Counted from the stretch's first letter, positions 1 through 6,843 are shown. The stretch is DNA of 10,000 nucleotides from Halisarca cf. caerulea (GCA_963170055.1 CAUJGJ010000082.1:257501-267500), one strand, 5' to 3'. Numbers and translations: made by a program. Notes: a model not told the origin generated them from the sequence alone.

Positions 1-147
1 TCAACTGGTGTGTGTTACTGCACAGCCTGGTCCACTCAACTGGTGTGTGTTACTGCTCAGCCTGGTCCACTCAACTGGTGTGTGTTACTGCACAGCCTGG
101 TCCACTCAACTGGTGTGTGTTACTGCACAGCCTGGTCCACTCAACTT
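1..147. repeat. 35-bp minisatellite, about 4.2 copies
   Basis: Four complete 35-bp units start at 1, 36, 71 and 106, and a partial unit of about 7 bases follows before unique sequence. Each unit begins TCAACTGGTGTGTG and ends CCTGGTCCAC. The copies are nearly identical; I see one substitution, in copy 2, which reads GCTCAG where the others read GCACAG. The array starts at base 1, so it almost certainly extends upstream. Such homogeneity suggests recent expansion or gene conversion. No coding function is apparent. Confidence 0.95.
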
Positions 148-690
148 GAAAATGCATGAGGATATGTAGATAAGAAAAAACTGCACTCACTTTAACCTGA
201 ACAACCTGTTACCAGTAGACTGTGTGCATGTATCTGAGCTGGAAAACGTAGAGGGCCTTGACCACAATGGTAACTATACGCACATTATACACCATTGTGG
301 TGGTGGTCTTGTTGGGCCCCAATTGAGGGTGAACATGGGGTGAGCCACCAGACATCAGTGAGGGAGAGACCCACTGGATATGGGCCCAGCTATACCCCCA
401 CCATCCCTGATGGCCCCCTCGTGTATTCAGTGGTTGGCAGTGAGGTTGTAAGCCCCACGAGATGGGGAGGGCGGGGCTGCAGCTGAAGAGCGGTGGTGTA
501 TCCACCTAACTCACAGCAGCAGTGACTGCATGACTCCCAACCCTAAACTTGATGATATCCATGCAGGCTTATAGCATGGGCAGTGAAAATGTGAGGATGT
601 GTGGTTGTACTCTGGGTTGAGTGTTAGTTGACAGGACTTCAGGCCAACATTGATGTTCTGTATACCCTCATAATGTTATAGTATAGCCTT
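148..690. other. Non-coding stretch with one 11-bp inverted repeat
   Basis: I see no credible gene here. The short ORFs on both strands have no recognisable domain and no convincing splice context. The only structure is a perfect inverted repeat: ACCACAATGGT at 261-271 and ACCATTGTGGT at 291-301, separated by 19 bases. It could form a hairpin but has no flanking duplication to mark it as a mobile element. Confidence 0.5.
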
Positions 691-1010
691 AAACTCACCC
701 TCCATCACCCTCCACTCAATCATGCATGCATCCTCCATGTCACTCTCCCTCACTCTCCACTTGATCGCCCTCCATGCACTCAATTTCCTCTAACTCTCCC
801 CTCACCCTCCTCTCACCCTCCTTTCACTGTCCTCTCACCCTCCCCTTGATCACCCTCCACTCACTCTCCCCTCACCCTCCTCTCACCCTCCCCTCACTGT
901 CCTCTCATCCTCCCCTTGATCACCCTCCACTCACTCTCCCCTCACCCTCCTCTCACTCTTGCCTCATCCTGCACTCCTGCAATCTTCCCTCACTCTCCCC
1001 TAGCTGCACC
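690..1010. repeat. CT-rich imperfect minisatellite (70-85 bp period)
   Basis: A pyrimidine-rich tract built from CTCACCCTCC-like words. A landmark word beginning TTGATC(A/G)CCCTCCA occurs at 761, 846 and 916, giving spacings of 85 and 70 bases. The segments after 846 and 916 are almost identical for about 40 bases, so the last two units are a recent 70-bp duplication. The plus strand is strongly C+T rich over about 300 bases, which is favourable for triplex or other non-B structure. The 83-residue ORF here (Ser/Leu/Pro) is a composition artefact. Confidence 0.8.
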
Positions 1011-1045
1011 CAGTGCTTATTATAGAGTGCTTGTGCATGCATACA

Positions 1046-1498
<453 letters not shown>

Positions 1499-1700
1499 CT
1501 CTTATCTTGGTTCACAACTAAGGTCAACTCATCCACACACTTTAGCTGGATGTTATGGAGGTCAGTGGATGATAGTCTCCGTATGCCTGTATGTTGATGT
1601 ACTAAGTACTCCAACCTCCTGGTGTTGTCTCCAGTGACGTGTTGAGCGGATCTTACCCATGAAGGAGGTGCTTGAGGAGGAAGGACATGCAATGACGTTG

Positions 1701-1819
1701 GAAAGAATCTAGTCTCGCGTAGCCAGATCCGCACTCGCCGCCATTTGCAGGCAAGTGCGCGCGCTGGCGTTGTGAGCGGGTGCGAGATTGGGTCTGGGTA
1801 CACGAGACTAGAAAGAATC
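1701..1819. mobile_element. MITE-like element (101 bp) with 9-bp target site duplication
   Basis: The element spans 1710-1810. It starts TAGTCTCGCGTAGCCAGA and ends TCTGGGTACACGAGACTA, which are imperfect inverted repeats (two or three mismatches in about 20). It is flanked by identical 9-bp direct repeats GAAAGAATC at 1701-1709 and 1811-1819, a clean insertion footprint. The interior is GC- and CpG-rich and too short to encode a transposase, so it is non-autonomous. Eight- to nine-base duplications occur in several class II superfamilies (Mutator-like, Merlin, hAT-related), and I cannot assign one. A related copy lies at 2815-2942. It sits about 125 bases upstream of the ankyrin-gene start, so it may contribute to that promoter. 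Confidence 0.88.
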
Positions 1820-1934
1820 AGTCAACCATTGGAGTCATCATAATTATACTACACGTACGGCGTATAGAATATCTATGGTGTCATTGTACATGTCCTGTTT
1901 CATATCACGTGATCTCAAATCCTTTACGTTTCAA
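1820..1934 (+). promoter_or_regulatory. Probable promoter/5' leader of the ankyrin-kelch gene
   Basis: The 115 bases between the MITE and the chosen ATG contain an inverted CCAAT box (ATTGG, 1828-1832) and a perfect palindromic E-box TCACGTGA (1905-1912). The E-box is the type bound by USF/MITF/TFE-family bHLH-zipper factors in animals. No TATA box in a convincing position is seen. Two further ATGs in frame with the gene lie at 1875 and 1890 with no stop between them and 1935. If either is used, the E-box would be within the coding sequence. Assignment as promoter is inference from position. Confidence 0.4.
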
Positions 1935-2004
1935 ATGGCTGAGAATTCGAAGATAGAGAAGAAGAGTCGGACCTACAAAGAACTAGTTGATGCTACCGGT
2001 GGAG
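1935..2004 (+). CDS. Ankyrin-kelch gene, exon 1 (N-terminus)
   Basis: Exon 1 encodes a hydrophilic N-terminus beginning MAENSKIEKKSRTYKELVDA, rich in Lys and Glu, with no signal peptide. It ends GGTGGAG|GTGAGT, a near-consensus donor at 2005, in phase 1. The split codon G|AA (Glu) is completed by the acceptor TTGTCTGCAG at 2281, giving an uninterrupted frame into the ankyrin repeats of exon 2. I chose the ATG at 1935 because it starts the most protein-like sequence and has G at +4. Its -3 base is C, so context is only fair, and in-frame ATGs at 1875 and 1890 would add 20 or 15 residues. The full model (exons 1-3) is about 485 residues, probably cytosolic. Confidence 0.72.
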
Positions 2005-2281
2005 GTGAGTTCTAACCGTAGCGGTACAACTGCGTTCTTTTCACATGAGTGATGGCCCACTGAATCTTATTGCCCGACAAAGAGGCCCGCCTGTTTCGAC
2101 TACAATCATAGCAGGCCAGATGTCGGTGTTCTGTAAGCCTTTAAATTTATGTCGTATTGATTTCTTGTTCATTGCATGGCGCGAAGTTTTGCTATTCCTT
2201 GTTTGTCTGTTTCTGAATTTTATTGATGATTTTTTGCTTGATTTTCCTGTGATTAACGTGTTGTACGTGTGTTGTCTGCAG
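2005..2281 (+). other. Intron 1 (277 bp)
   Basis: The intron runs from donor GTGAGT at 2005 to acceptor TGTCTGCAG ending at 2281. Its 3' half is T-rich (TTTTTTGCTTGATTTTCCTG and similar), as expected for a polypyrimidine tract. Splicing joins exon 1 to exon 2 in frame through a phase-1 codon. Small overlapping ORFs occur on both strands within the intron but are broken and domain-free. Confidence 0.7.
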
Positions 2282-2719
2282 AACTGGACGAGGCGGCCAA
2301 GTACGACTGGTTGCATGTGGCCATCACCACTTTAAGAGACGTAGGTCTGCTGAAGGATTTGATTTCAGAAGGAGCGTGTGTGAACATGCCCGAGAATAAT
2401 CCCAAGAGTTTCGTGTGTAGTCCTCTTATGCAGTGTGTGGAGTGCGACTTTGTAGAGGGTGTGTCCGTCCTAAATGGAGGGCGGAGCTGAGGTGGACTTT
2501 CGATCTCCGTTATGTCCGTACAAGGCGACTCCACTTCATCGTGCCGTTCAGGAGGACAACCTCCCAATAGTGAAGGAGCTTATGTCGCATGGTGCCGATC
2601 CCTACCGCCTTGTGACGGGATTGAGTTCTCTAAACGGTAAACCTTTCAGTTGGGACTGCTTCGACTTGGCTGAGTTTGTGGATAGTGATGGAATGAAGTC
2701 ATATTTGAGGAAATACAAG
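2282..2719 (+). CDS. Ankyrin-kelch gene, exon 2 (ankyrin repeats; frame break)
   Basis: Exon 2 encodes about three and a half ankyrin repeats, a helix-turn-helix protein-binding fold. Visible units are: WLHVAITTLRDVGLLKDLIS then GACVN; SPLMQCVECDFVEGVSVL then GGAEVDF; and ATPLHRAV, LPIVKELMSHGADPY, the last being a textbook repeat with TPLH and GADP hallmarks. A partial unit, FDLAEFVDSDGMKSYLRKYK, closes the exon. The reading frame breaks inside repeat 2. The first frame runs to CTA at 2470-2472; the conserved frame resumes at ATG 2474, so one extra A in the AAA run 2472-2474 separates them. Without the shift, translation stops at a TGA four codons later (2485-2487 region). This is either a sequencing/assembly indel or a genuine null allele. 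The exon ends TACAAG|GTTTGT (donor at 2720), phase 0, matching the phase of exon 3. Confidence 0.78.
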
Positions 2720-2806
2720 GTTTGTTGGTTAAAGCTAGTGTGTGTGTTGTGTGTAGGGTGCAAGTGGTCTGTATGAGGGATATGACATGTGAAATGTAGT
2801 CAGCCA

Positions 2807-2950
2807 TGCTAACATAGTCTCACATAGCCAGGCAGACCCTCCACTCCTTGAACTTGTAAAATGTCACCTCTCCTTGGCACAGAAGGATCGAGATTTGATA
2901 CCTGATACATGAAAGAGGTTTGTGTCTGGCTATGCGAGACTATGCTAGCA
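2807..2950. mobile_element. Second MITE copy (128 bp), same family as 1710-1810
   Basis: The element spans 2815-2942, starting TAGTCTCACATAGCCAG and ending CTGGCTATGCGAGACTA. These ends are inverted repeats of each other with about one mismatch in 17, and they match the ends of the promoter element (TAGTCTCGCGTAGCCAG). Flanks are TGCTAACA (2807-2814) and TGCTAGCA (2943-2950), an 8-bp duplication with one difference, implying an older insertion than the promoter copy. The interiors of the two copies differ, so only the ends define the family. No coding capacity. Confidence 0.82.
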
Positions 2951-3213
2951 GTGATAATTTTTGCGAGTTGTTCCTGGCTTTGACCTGTCATGACTGCATT
3001 AGCCAACTCTTGTGAAATCTCCCCTTTTTACACTGTGGGTGTGGTCAGAGTATTACATTGGTATATTTTCAGTACAATGTTCAAAGTCATCAGTTGATAG
3101 TTTCCTTTTAGGGTAAATAACAATAGAGCCATTTTATTCAATGTGTACGTACGTCATTGCACCAAATGTGGGGTTTCCAGTGACTATAATACAGTACAGG
3201 TCATTAAAAGGTT

Positions 3214-3341
3214 CCCACTTCGTAATTGTAGTATGAATTTATTACGATATATTTACTACTGCAATACAATTAAATTACTATCATGATACAAAGAGATAAC
3301 AATCATCCTGTGTTCAGAATCTAACAAAATTACGAAGTGGG
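3214..3341. mobile_element. 128-bp unit with 14-bp perfect terminal inverted repeats
   Basis: CCCACTTCGTAATT at 3214-3227 and AATTACGAAGTGGG at 3328-3341 are perfect inverted complements 100 bases apart around an AT-rich interior. The size and structure suggest a MITE. I see no clear flanking duplication: AGGTT lies on the left and TCATA on the right. An imperfect or decayed target site, or an unrelated fold-back, therefore remains possible. Confidence 0.6.
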
Positions 3342-3525
3342 TCATAAGGAGAAAAAAGGTGTTGGTATGTGAAGTATGCATGAGGAGTTCTGCAACTTCT
3401 GCTTCGCGATCGCATCTGAGCTTGCGCGATAGCCTTTTTGGGCAAATTTTGTAATGACGTATGCACGCATATAATTTTGCATTCACAGTGAGAGATTCCT
3501 GGTAGCTTCATCCTTGAAAACTCAC

Positions 3526-3646
3526 CCCATGCAGTTGCTATTGGCAGCAAACCATAAGAAAGTTGATAATTATGTCTTATGAGCATTTTTTGTAACTCGG
3601 CAATTATTTTTTTCATCTGCTCGCATTGAGCCGCCATCTTTGACAT
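3526..3646 (-). CDS. Antisense exon-like ORF in intron 2, unknown product
   Basis: On the minus strand an ATG at 3646 starts MSKMAAQCEQMKKIIAELQK, with heptad-like spacing that could form a short coiled coil. The start overlaps AAGATGGCGGC (complement of 3630-3640), a sequence matching the YY1 motif that in animals often sits at transcription and translation starts. About 40 codons on, the sequence reads TGG G|GTGAGT, a consensus donor at 3525-3520. The ORF stays open beyond it to 3314 and runs into the inverted-repeat unit. I do not recognise the protein. It may be the first exon of a nested antisense gene, or a transposon ORF fragment. No downstream exon is identified. Confidence 0.25.
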
Positions 3647-3649
3647 GGT

Positions 3650-4266
3650 TGTTAACTTTCGATGAGCGTGCTGATCCTGTCTTCGCCTGTATCATGGAGT
3701 CTGTCCTCTTGTACTTCTTAAACTAACATGTCGCTACCTCTCCTCGTGGTGCTTAACCCTTCAAATTGAAGTTTTGTACAAATAGAGGGCACGTTTAGGC
3801 CCTTGTTGTGCCATAGTCTGCTTCCCATAGTTGGAATACGTTTCTTCTTCACTCAAACTTTATGCTGTGAGTGAACAAGGTGAAAATATAAAGATATACA
3901 TTTTTTACAAAATTACTGATGATAGAAGTATGATTTGGTCCAAATTGTCATCTTGATAATTTTACCATGACGATACTATGAATTTGCGAGCGTAATACAA
4001 TAGAACTTGATTACGAGTACGATTCAATATGGGAACTTTCTATGACATGTACCGTAGTTAAGTGTGCGCTACAAGTCAATGCATGAGTTGAGCAAAAATC
4101 AAGCTACTCAATAGAAATTTCACAGTCCGTTTGCACTCCAGCACTCACAATTTGCAGGTCTTATCTACCTAGATTGATACAAGGAGCGAAGCGTCGTCTG
4201 AATTCCTTCGTCCAGTAGAGTGGGTTCTTTTCAGGAAGTCAGTATATCCGCCATGTCGCTCTCCAT
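3650..4266. other. Intronic sequence, no recognised feature
   Basis: About 600 bases within intron 2, AT-rich, with no ORF of note on either strand and no tandem repeat. I see nothing that identifies it. Given what flanks it, it may be a decayed transposon interior. Confidence 0.4.
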
Positions 4267-4315
4267 TTTGGAATGCTATTGCAGCCATGGCTGCTATTCC
4301 CACATCCATTCCAAA
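4267..4315. repeat. Compound hairpin: 9-bp arms around a 14-bp palindrome
   Basis: TTTGGAATG (4267-4275) is complemented by CATTCCAAA (4307-4315). Between them lies a perfect 14-bp palindrome GCAGCCATGGCTGC (4281-4294). The arrangement could fold into a nested or cruciform structure. It lies about 45 bases upstream of the pogo-like element and has no evident target duplication. Confidence 0.5.
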
Positions 4316-4376
4316 TTCTATTTTGTTCAGCGGGGTTCTGAACTTTGTTTACAACTAGTACCATATATGTCCGAAT

Positions 4377-4468
4377 AGAAGCCCGGGCCTCTATTTCTTT
4401 CCAGAGATTTTTGACCCGGCCTCTATTCGAGCCCAGCTTCTATTCGAGCCCGGCTTCTATTAAATTAC
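4377..4468. repeat. Left subterminal array of the pogo-like element
   Basis: Repeated words of about 17-20 bases, variants of GGC(C/T)TCTATTCGAGCCC, occur between the left terminus and about 4468. They are in the same orientation as the array at the right end rather than inverted. Subterminal arrays in DNA transposons commonly bind the transposase; here that is inference. Confidence 0.6.
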
Positions 4469-4531
4469 CTAAATTTTGGTGTAGCATCTACAGCCTTGTT
4501 TCCCATATAAATTCATGGTGAATACCGGGCA

Positions 4532-4849
4532 TTATTGTTTACGCGCGCGTGGAGGGAAATGGCTGCGAGTCAAGCACCTAGTTCTTTCGTGAAAGAAAGC
4601 GTTGTTAGGGGTCATCACGTTTATAAGGTAGTCTGGAAACTTCAAACTAGCCAACGTCTTCTTCTGCTTACACCACTCACGGATCCTCTTGCCGTCTACA
4701 CCCATCTCCCTCGCCGCGGCTTCCTTACTCTTCTTCTCAGCACACTCGACTGCTTTCAGTTGGAAAGAAACATCGTACGCCTTTCTCTTAGACATCTCTC
4801 TTAAAACTTCGTGCTCCTTGACAACTGCGAAGTGCGAAAATTGGCTCAC
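4532..4849 (-). pseudogene. Truncated pogo/Tigger-type transposase N-terminus (helix-turn-helix DNA-binding domain)
   Basis: A 105-residue minus-strand ORF. From residue 19 it reads MSKRKAYDVSFQLKAVECAE, then AAAREMGVDGKRIREWCKQK. This pattern (basic start, YDVSFKL-like helix 1, AAREFGV-type turn, RxWxKQK recognition helix) is characteristic of the CENP-B/Brinker-type HTH at the N-terminus of pogo-like transposases. It binds transposon ends in the nucleus. The ORF then continues about 40 residues with no second HTH and no DDE triad, and stops near 4532. A full pogo transposase is several hundred residues. The likely true start is the Met at residue 19 (near 4795). The product, if made, could bind the element ends but not catalyse transposition. 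Confidence 0.75.
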
Positions 4850-4914
4850 ACAGTTGCCAAGCAGCTGCAGAAACGTGTCGATCGACGCCTTTCTTATCGA
4901 GACTACGCCAGACT

Positions 4915-5050
4915 ACCCGGCCACTATTCGGGACCTGGCTTCTATTTGAGCCCGGCCTCTATTCGAGCCCCGGCCACTATTTAGGAATTGCCCCTCTGGC
5001 CCCCGGCTTCTATTTGAGCCCCGGCCACTATTCGAGCCCGGCTTTTATAC
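4915..5050. repeat. Right subterminal array of the pogo-like element
   Basis: About six units of the form CCGGC(C/T)(A/T)CTATT(C/T)GAGCCC occur between 4915 and 5045, more than on the left side. They show GGCCACTATT, GGCTTCTATT and GGCCTCTATT variants. All are in direct orientation; the very end (GGCTTTTATACGGACATATA) forms the terminal inverted repeat with 4361-4389. Confidence 0.65.
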
Positions 5051-5077
5051 GGACATATACGGTATGTACATACAGCT

Positions 5078-5275
5078 GTGGTTTACCAAGCCACTCCCAT
5101 GGCTTCCCATGGGAAACCACATCTATCAGGTGTTGTTACACACTGAAACCACAAGTGTTATCTTGTGGTGAACAGACGATATAAAAGTGAAGTGCTCCCT
5201 GAATTAAAGTGGGTGTAACAAACTGATGAGTTCCCACCAATAAGGAACCACCTGTCCATGGCTCCCACTGGTTGG
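5078..5275. repeat. Fold-back region with nested inverted repeats
   Basis: Between the pogo-like element and exon 3 there are several inverted repeats. A perfect hairpin ACCACAAG-TGTTAT-CTTGTGGT lies at 5148-5169. TGTGGTTT near 5080 pairs with AAACCACA near 5115-5122, and CCATGG occurs three times. ATCAGGTGTTGTTACAC (about 5124-5140) is roughly complementary to GTGTAACAAACTGAT (about 5212-5227). The layout resembles a fold-back MITE, but ends and target duplication are not clear. Confidence 0.45.
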
Positions 5276-5364
5276 ATGACTGACCTGATATATGTGTTGT
5301 GTTGTTGTTGGGTTTATCTAATTTGTATATATTTGATTTGATGTGTTTATCTGTCAATGAATAG

Positions 5365-6315
5365 TTGTTTGAAGAAGAGAAGTTGAAGCTGACCCACCTC
5401 TACTGGAGAGAACAACCAGATGTATTGGAGAGGATGGTGTGGCCAACAGCAGTTTATTTGAATGACAAGATATTTGTTGGTGATAGGAGGTGGAGGGAGT
5501 TGTCCTATATTCAGTTTCTGCATGTGTTCAATGTTGTCAGTCGAACATGGTCTAAAGTACCATTTCATGATTCTCGTGCAATGTATGGCTTCACCTTAGC
5601 AACCACAGCCAACCAGGTACACACTTTAGGTGGTGCCTGGAGAAAAGATGGGAAAGTAGAAGAGTGTTCAAAAGTAGTATTCTCTTTGGATGATAATATG
5701 AAATGGCCCAATACATTCCCACCACTCAACATAGGGAGGGTGTGTGCTACATCAACTTCTTTTGAGGACATGATTATTGTTGCTGGTGGTTGGGATGGAA
5801 ATGGCGGTGGGTTGTCATCAGTAGAAGTGTTGGACAGTTCCCAGCCGTCCTCCACTTGGTGGGAGATTTGTGATTTACCTGTAGAGTCTTGGTTCATGCA
5901 GTGCACAGTAACAGACAATGAACTCTTCATTGGATGTGGTGTTGGTACTGGTAATACAGTTTACACAGCCAAACTGAGTGCTGTGAAGGAATCACTGATT
6001 CCAAGTGATCCTAAATCAAGTGTATCTCCTGAATCCTTTTGGCAGTCCCTCTCTAAAACCCCACTCAAGAAGAGTGGTTTAGTTGCTGTAAACAACTGCC
6101 TTGTTACTGTGGGTGGTCGTGATGATGATGTCAAACCCCATTCATCTGTTGATTTGTATGATTGTTATAAAAAGACATGGACTAAAGTGTCTGATATTGG
6201 AAAGAGTAGAGTGTTCCCAGCTGTTGTGGTTTGTACATTTGAGAACAAACAGGAACTTTTTGTACTTTGTGGTGTGGGTGCTGACACTTCTGTAGAATCA
6301 TGTGAATTATTTTGA
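5365..6315 (+). CDS. Ankyrin-kelch gene, exon 3: kelch-repeat beta-propeller
   Basis: A 316-codon open exon ending at TGA 6313-6315. The translation holds about six kelch blades, enough to close a propeller. Approximate blades: residues 25-66 (degenerate GD at 39-40, ending RTWSKVP), 74-120 (LGG 88-90), 127-173 (VAGGWD 139-144, then STWWEICDLP), 176-231 (degenerate GCG 190-192, FWQSL), 236-276 (VGGRDDD 249-255, VDLYD, KTWTKV) and 283-316 (VLCGVG). The GG pair, the spaced aromatic and W residues, and the YD-type turn are kelch signatures. Such propellers mediate protein binding. The exon is read in phase 0 directly from the acceptor AATAG (5363-5364), matching the phase-0 end of exon 2. The first internal Met is residue 24, so as a stand-alone gene it would lose part of blade 1. 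No BTB domain is present. Confidence 0.85.
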   Translation: MFEEEKLKLTHLYWREQPDVLERMVWPTAVYLNDKIFVGDRRWRELSYIQFLHVFNVVSRTWSKVPFHDSRAMYGFTLATTANQVHTLGGAWRKDGKVEECSKVVFSLDDNMKWPNTFPPLNIGRVCATSTSFEDMIIVAGGWDGNGGGLSSVEVLDSSQPSSTWWEICDLPVESWFMQCTVTDNELFIGCGVGTGNTVYTAKLSAVKESLIPSDPKSSVSPESFWQSLSKTPLKKSGLVAVNNCLVTVGGRDDDVKPHSSVDLYDCYKKTWTKVSDIGKSRVFPAVVVCTFENKQELFVLCGVGADTSVESCELF

Positions 6316-6716
6316 ATGTGTTTGTTCCCATTCCCATTCCCATTTGTGTGTTGATTTTTGTACACTGACACATTGATACTTTGTAGTGAATTGATTTATT
6401 CCTGAAAATTGACTGTCGAGTCCACATGACCCAAAGCAGGTAGTGCATGGAATAGGATGATAAGTGAAGCTGTTCCCAAGAGAGATCTGTCTACTGAGAC
6501 CAACATGCAGAGTGGTAGTGTGTGTGTGCATGCATGCATGTGTGTGCATGTGTGTGTGTGCGTGTGTGTGTGTGCAAAGACATGGTATCTGTATGCGTAG
6601 GTATACATACTATACACACACTTTTATATGTACATGTGAATATACATACAAGTGTACGTATGATTTCTTGTGTGGTTGTTGCATTTGATGTGGTAAAAAT
6701 AGCATAATGCTAGGAC
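6316..6716 (+). other. 3' UTR / intergenic region
   Basis: No gene is apparent. A short tandem repeat TTCCCA (three units plus) occurs near 6327-6345. No AATAAA lies in the first 200 bases after the kelch stop codon, so the polyadenylation signal of this gene is not identified. The long minus-strand ORFs here run through a GT tract and are artefacts. Confidence 0.5.
6519..6575. repeat. Short GT-rich microsatellite with GCATGCATGCATG core
   Basis: An impure (GT)n tract of roughly 55 bases containing a CATG run (GCATGCATGCATG) and single CATG or CGTG interruptions, the same type of variant as in the large GT tract. No coding content. Confidence 0.9.
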
Positions 6717-6772
6717 AAATGGCTGACCCAGAATTTTATTGGTAGGACATTTTGAAGATTGGTCAGCCATTT
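6717..6772. repeat. 56-bp hairpin repeat, 12-bp perfect arms
   Basis: AAATGGCTGACC (6717-6728) and GGTCAGCCATTT (6761-6772) are perfect inverted complements separated by 32 bases. A shortened relative lies at 6844-6877. No target duplication is obvious. Confidence 0.65.
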
Positions 6773-6843
6773 ATATATGCTAATCAATGATTTTGTAATA
6801 CGCACACAGTGGAATCTTTAGTACAGAAAAGTGGTAGTCAACC

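Larger units (their letters stand above)
4359..5064 (-). mobile_element. Pogo-like (Tc1/mariner group) DNA transposon, 702 bp, internally deleted
   Basis: The element spans 4361-5062. Its ends are CCATATATGTCCGAATAGAA and, as the complement of the right end, CCGTATATGTCCGTATAAAA: inverted repeats of about 27 bases with a few mismatches. TA lies directly outside both ends (4359-4360 and 5063-5064), the target duplication expected for Tc1/mariner/pogo elements. Inside both ends are short arrays of words such as GCCCGGCCTCTATTCGAGCC. The minus strand carries an ORF for a pogo/CENP-B-type DNA-binding domain (4532-4849) but no DDE catalytic domain. The element is therefore a non-autonomous deletion derivative. 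It is inserted in intron 2, opposite in sense to the host gene. Confidence 0.82.
2720..5364 (+). other. Intron 2 (2645 bp) packed with transposon remnants
   Basis: A large intron between the ankyrin exon (donor GTTTGT at 2720) and the kelch exon (acceptor GTCAATGAATAG ending 5364). It contains a MITE, a 128-bp inverted-repeat unit, an antisense exon-like ORF, a pogo-like transposon and a fold-back region, each listed separately. I see no additional plus-strand exon with recognisable domain content, though a short linker exon cannot be excluded. The 3' pyrimidine tract is modest (TTTGATTTGATGTGTTTATC). The alternative reading is two adjacent genes rather than one. Confidence 0.6.

Noticed and set aside
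295..505. Small ORFs on both strands near the left end
   Set aside because: Short, overlapping on opposite strands, low protein-like character, no motif or splice evidence.
4535..4949. Plus-strand ORFs of 86-89 residues in the pogo-like element
   Set aside because: They are antisense shadows of the HTH-domain ORF on the minus strand and show no domain.
5565..5930. Minus-strand 121-residue ORF opposite the kelch exon
   Set aside because: The plus-strand frame carries clear kelch motifs; the antisense frame has none.
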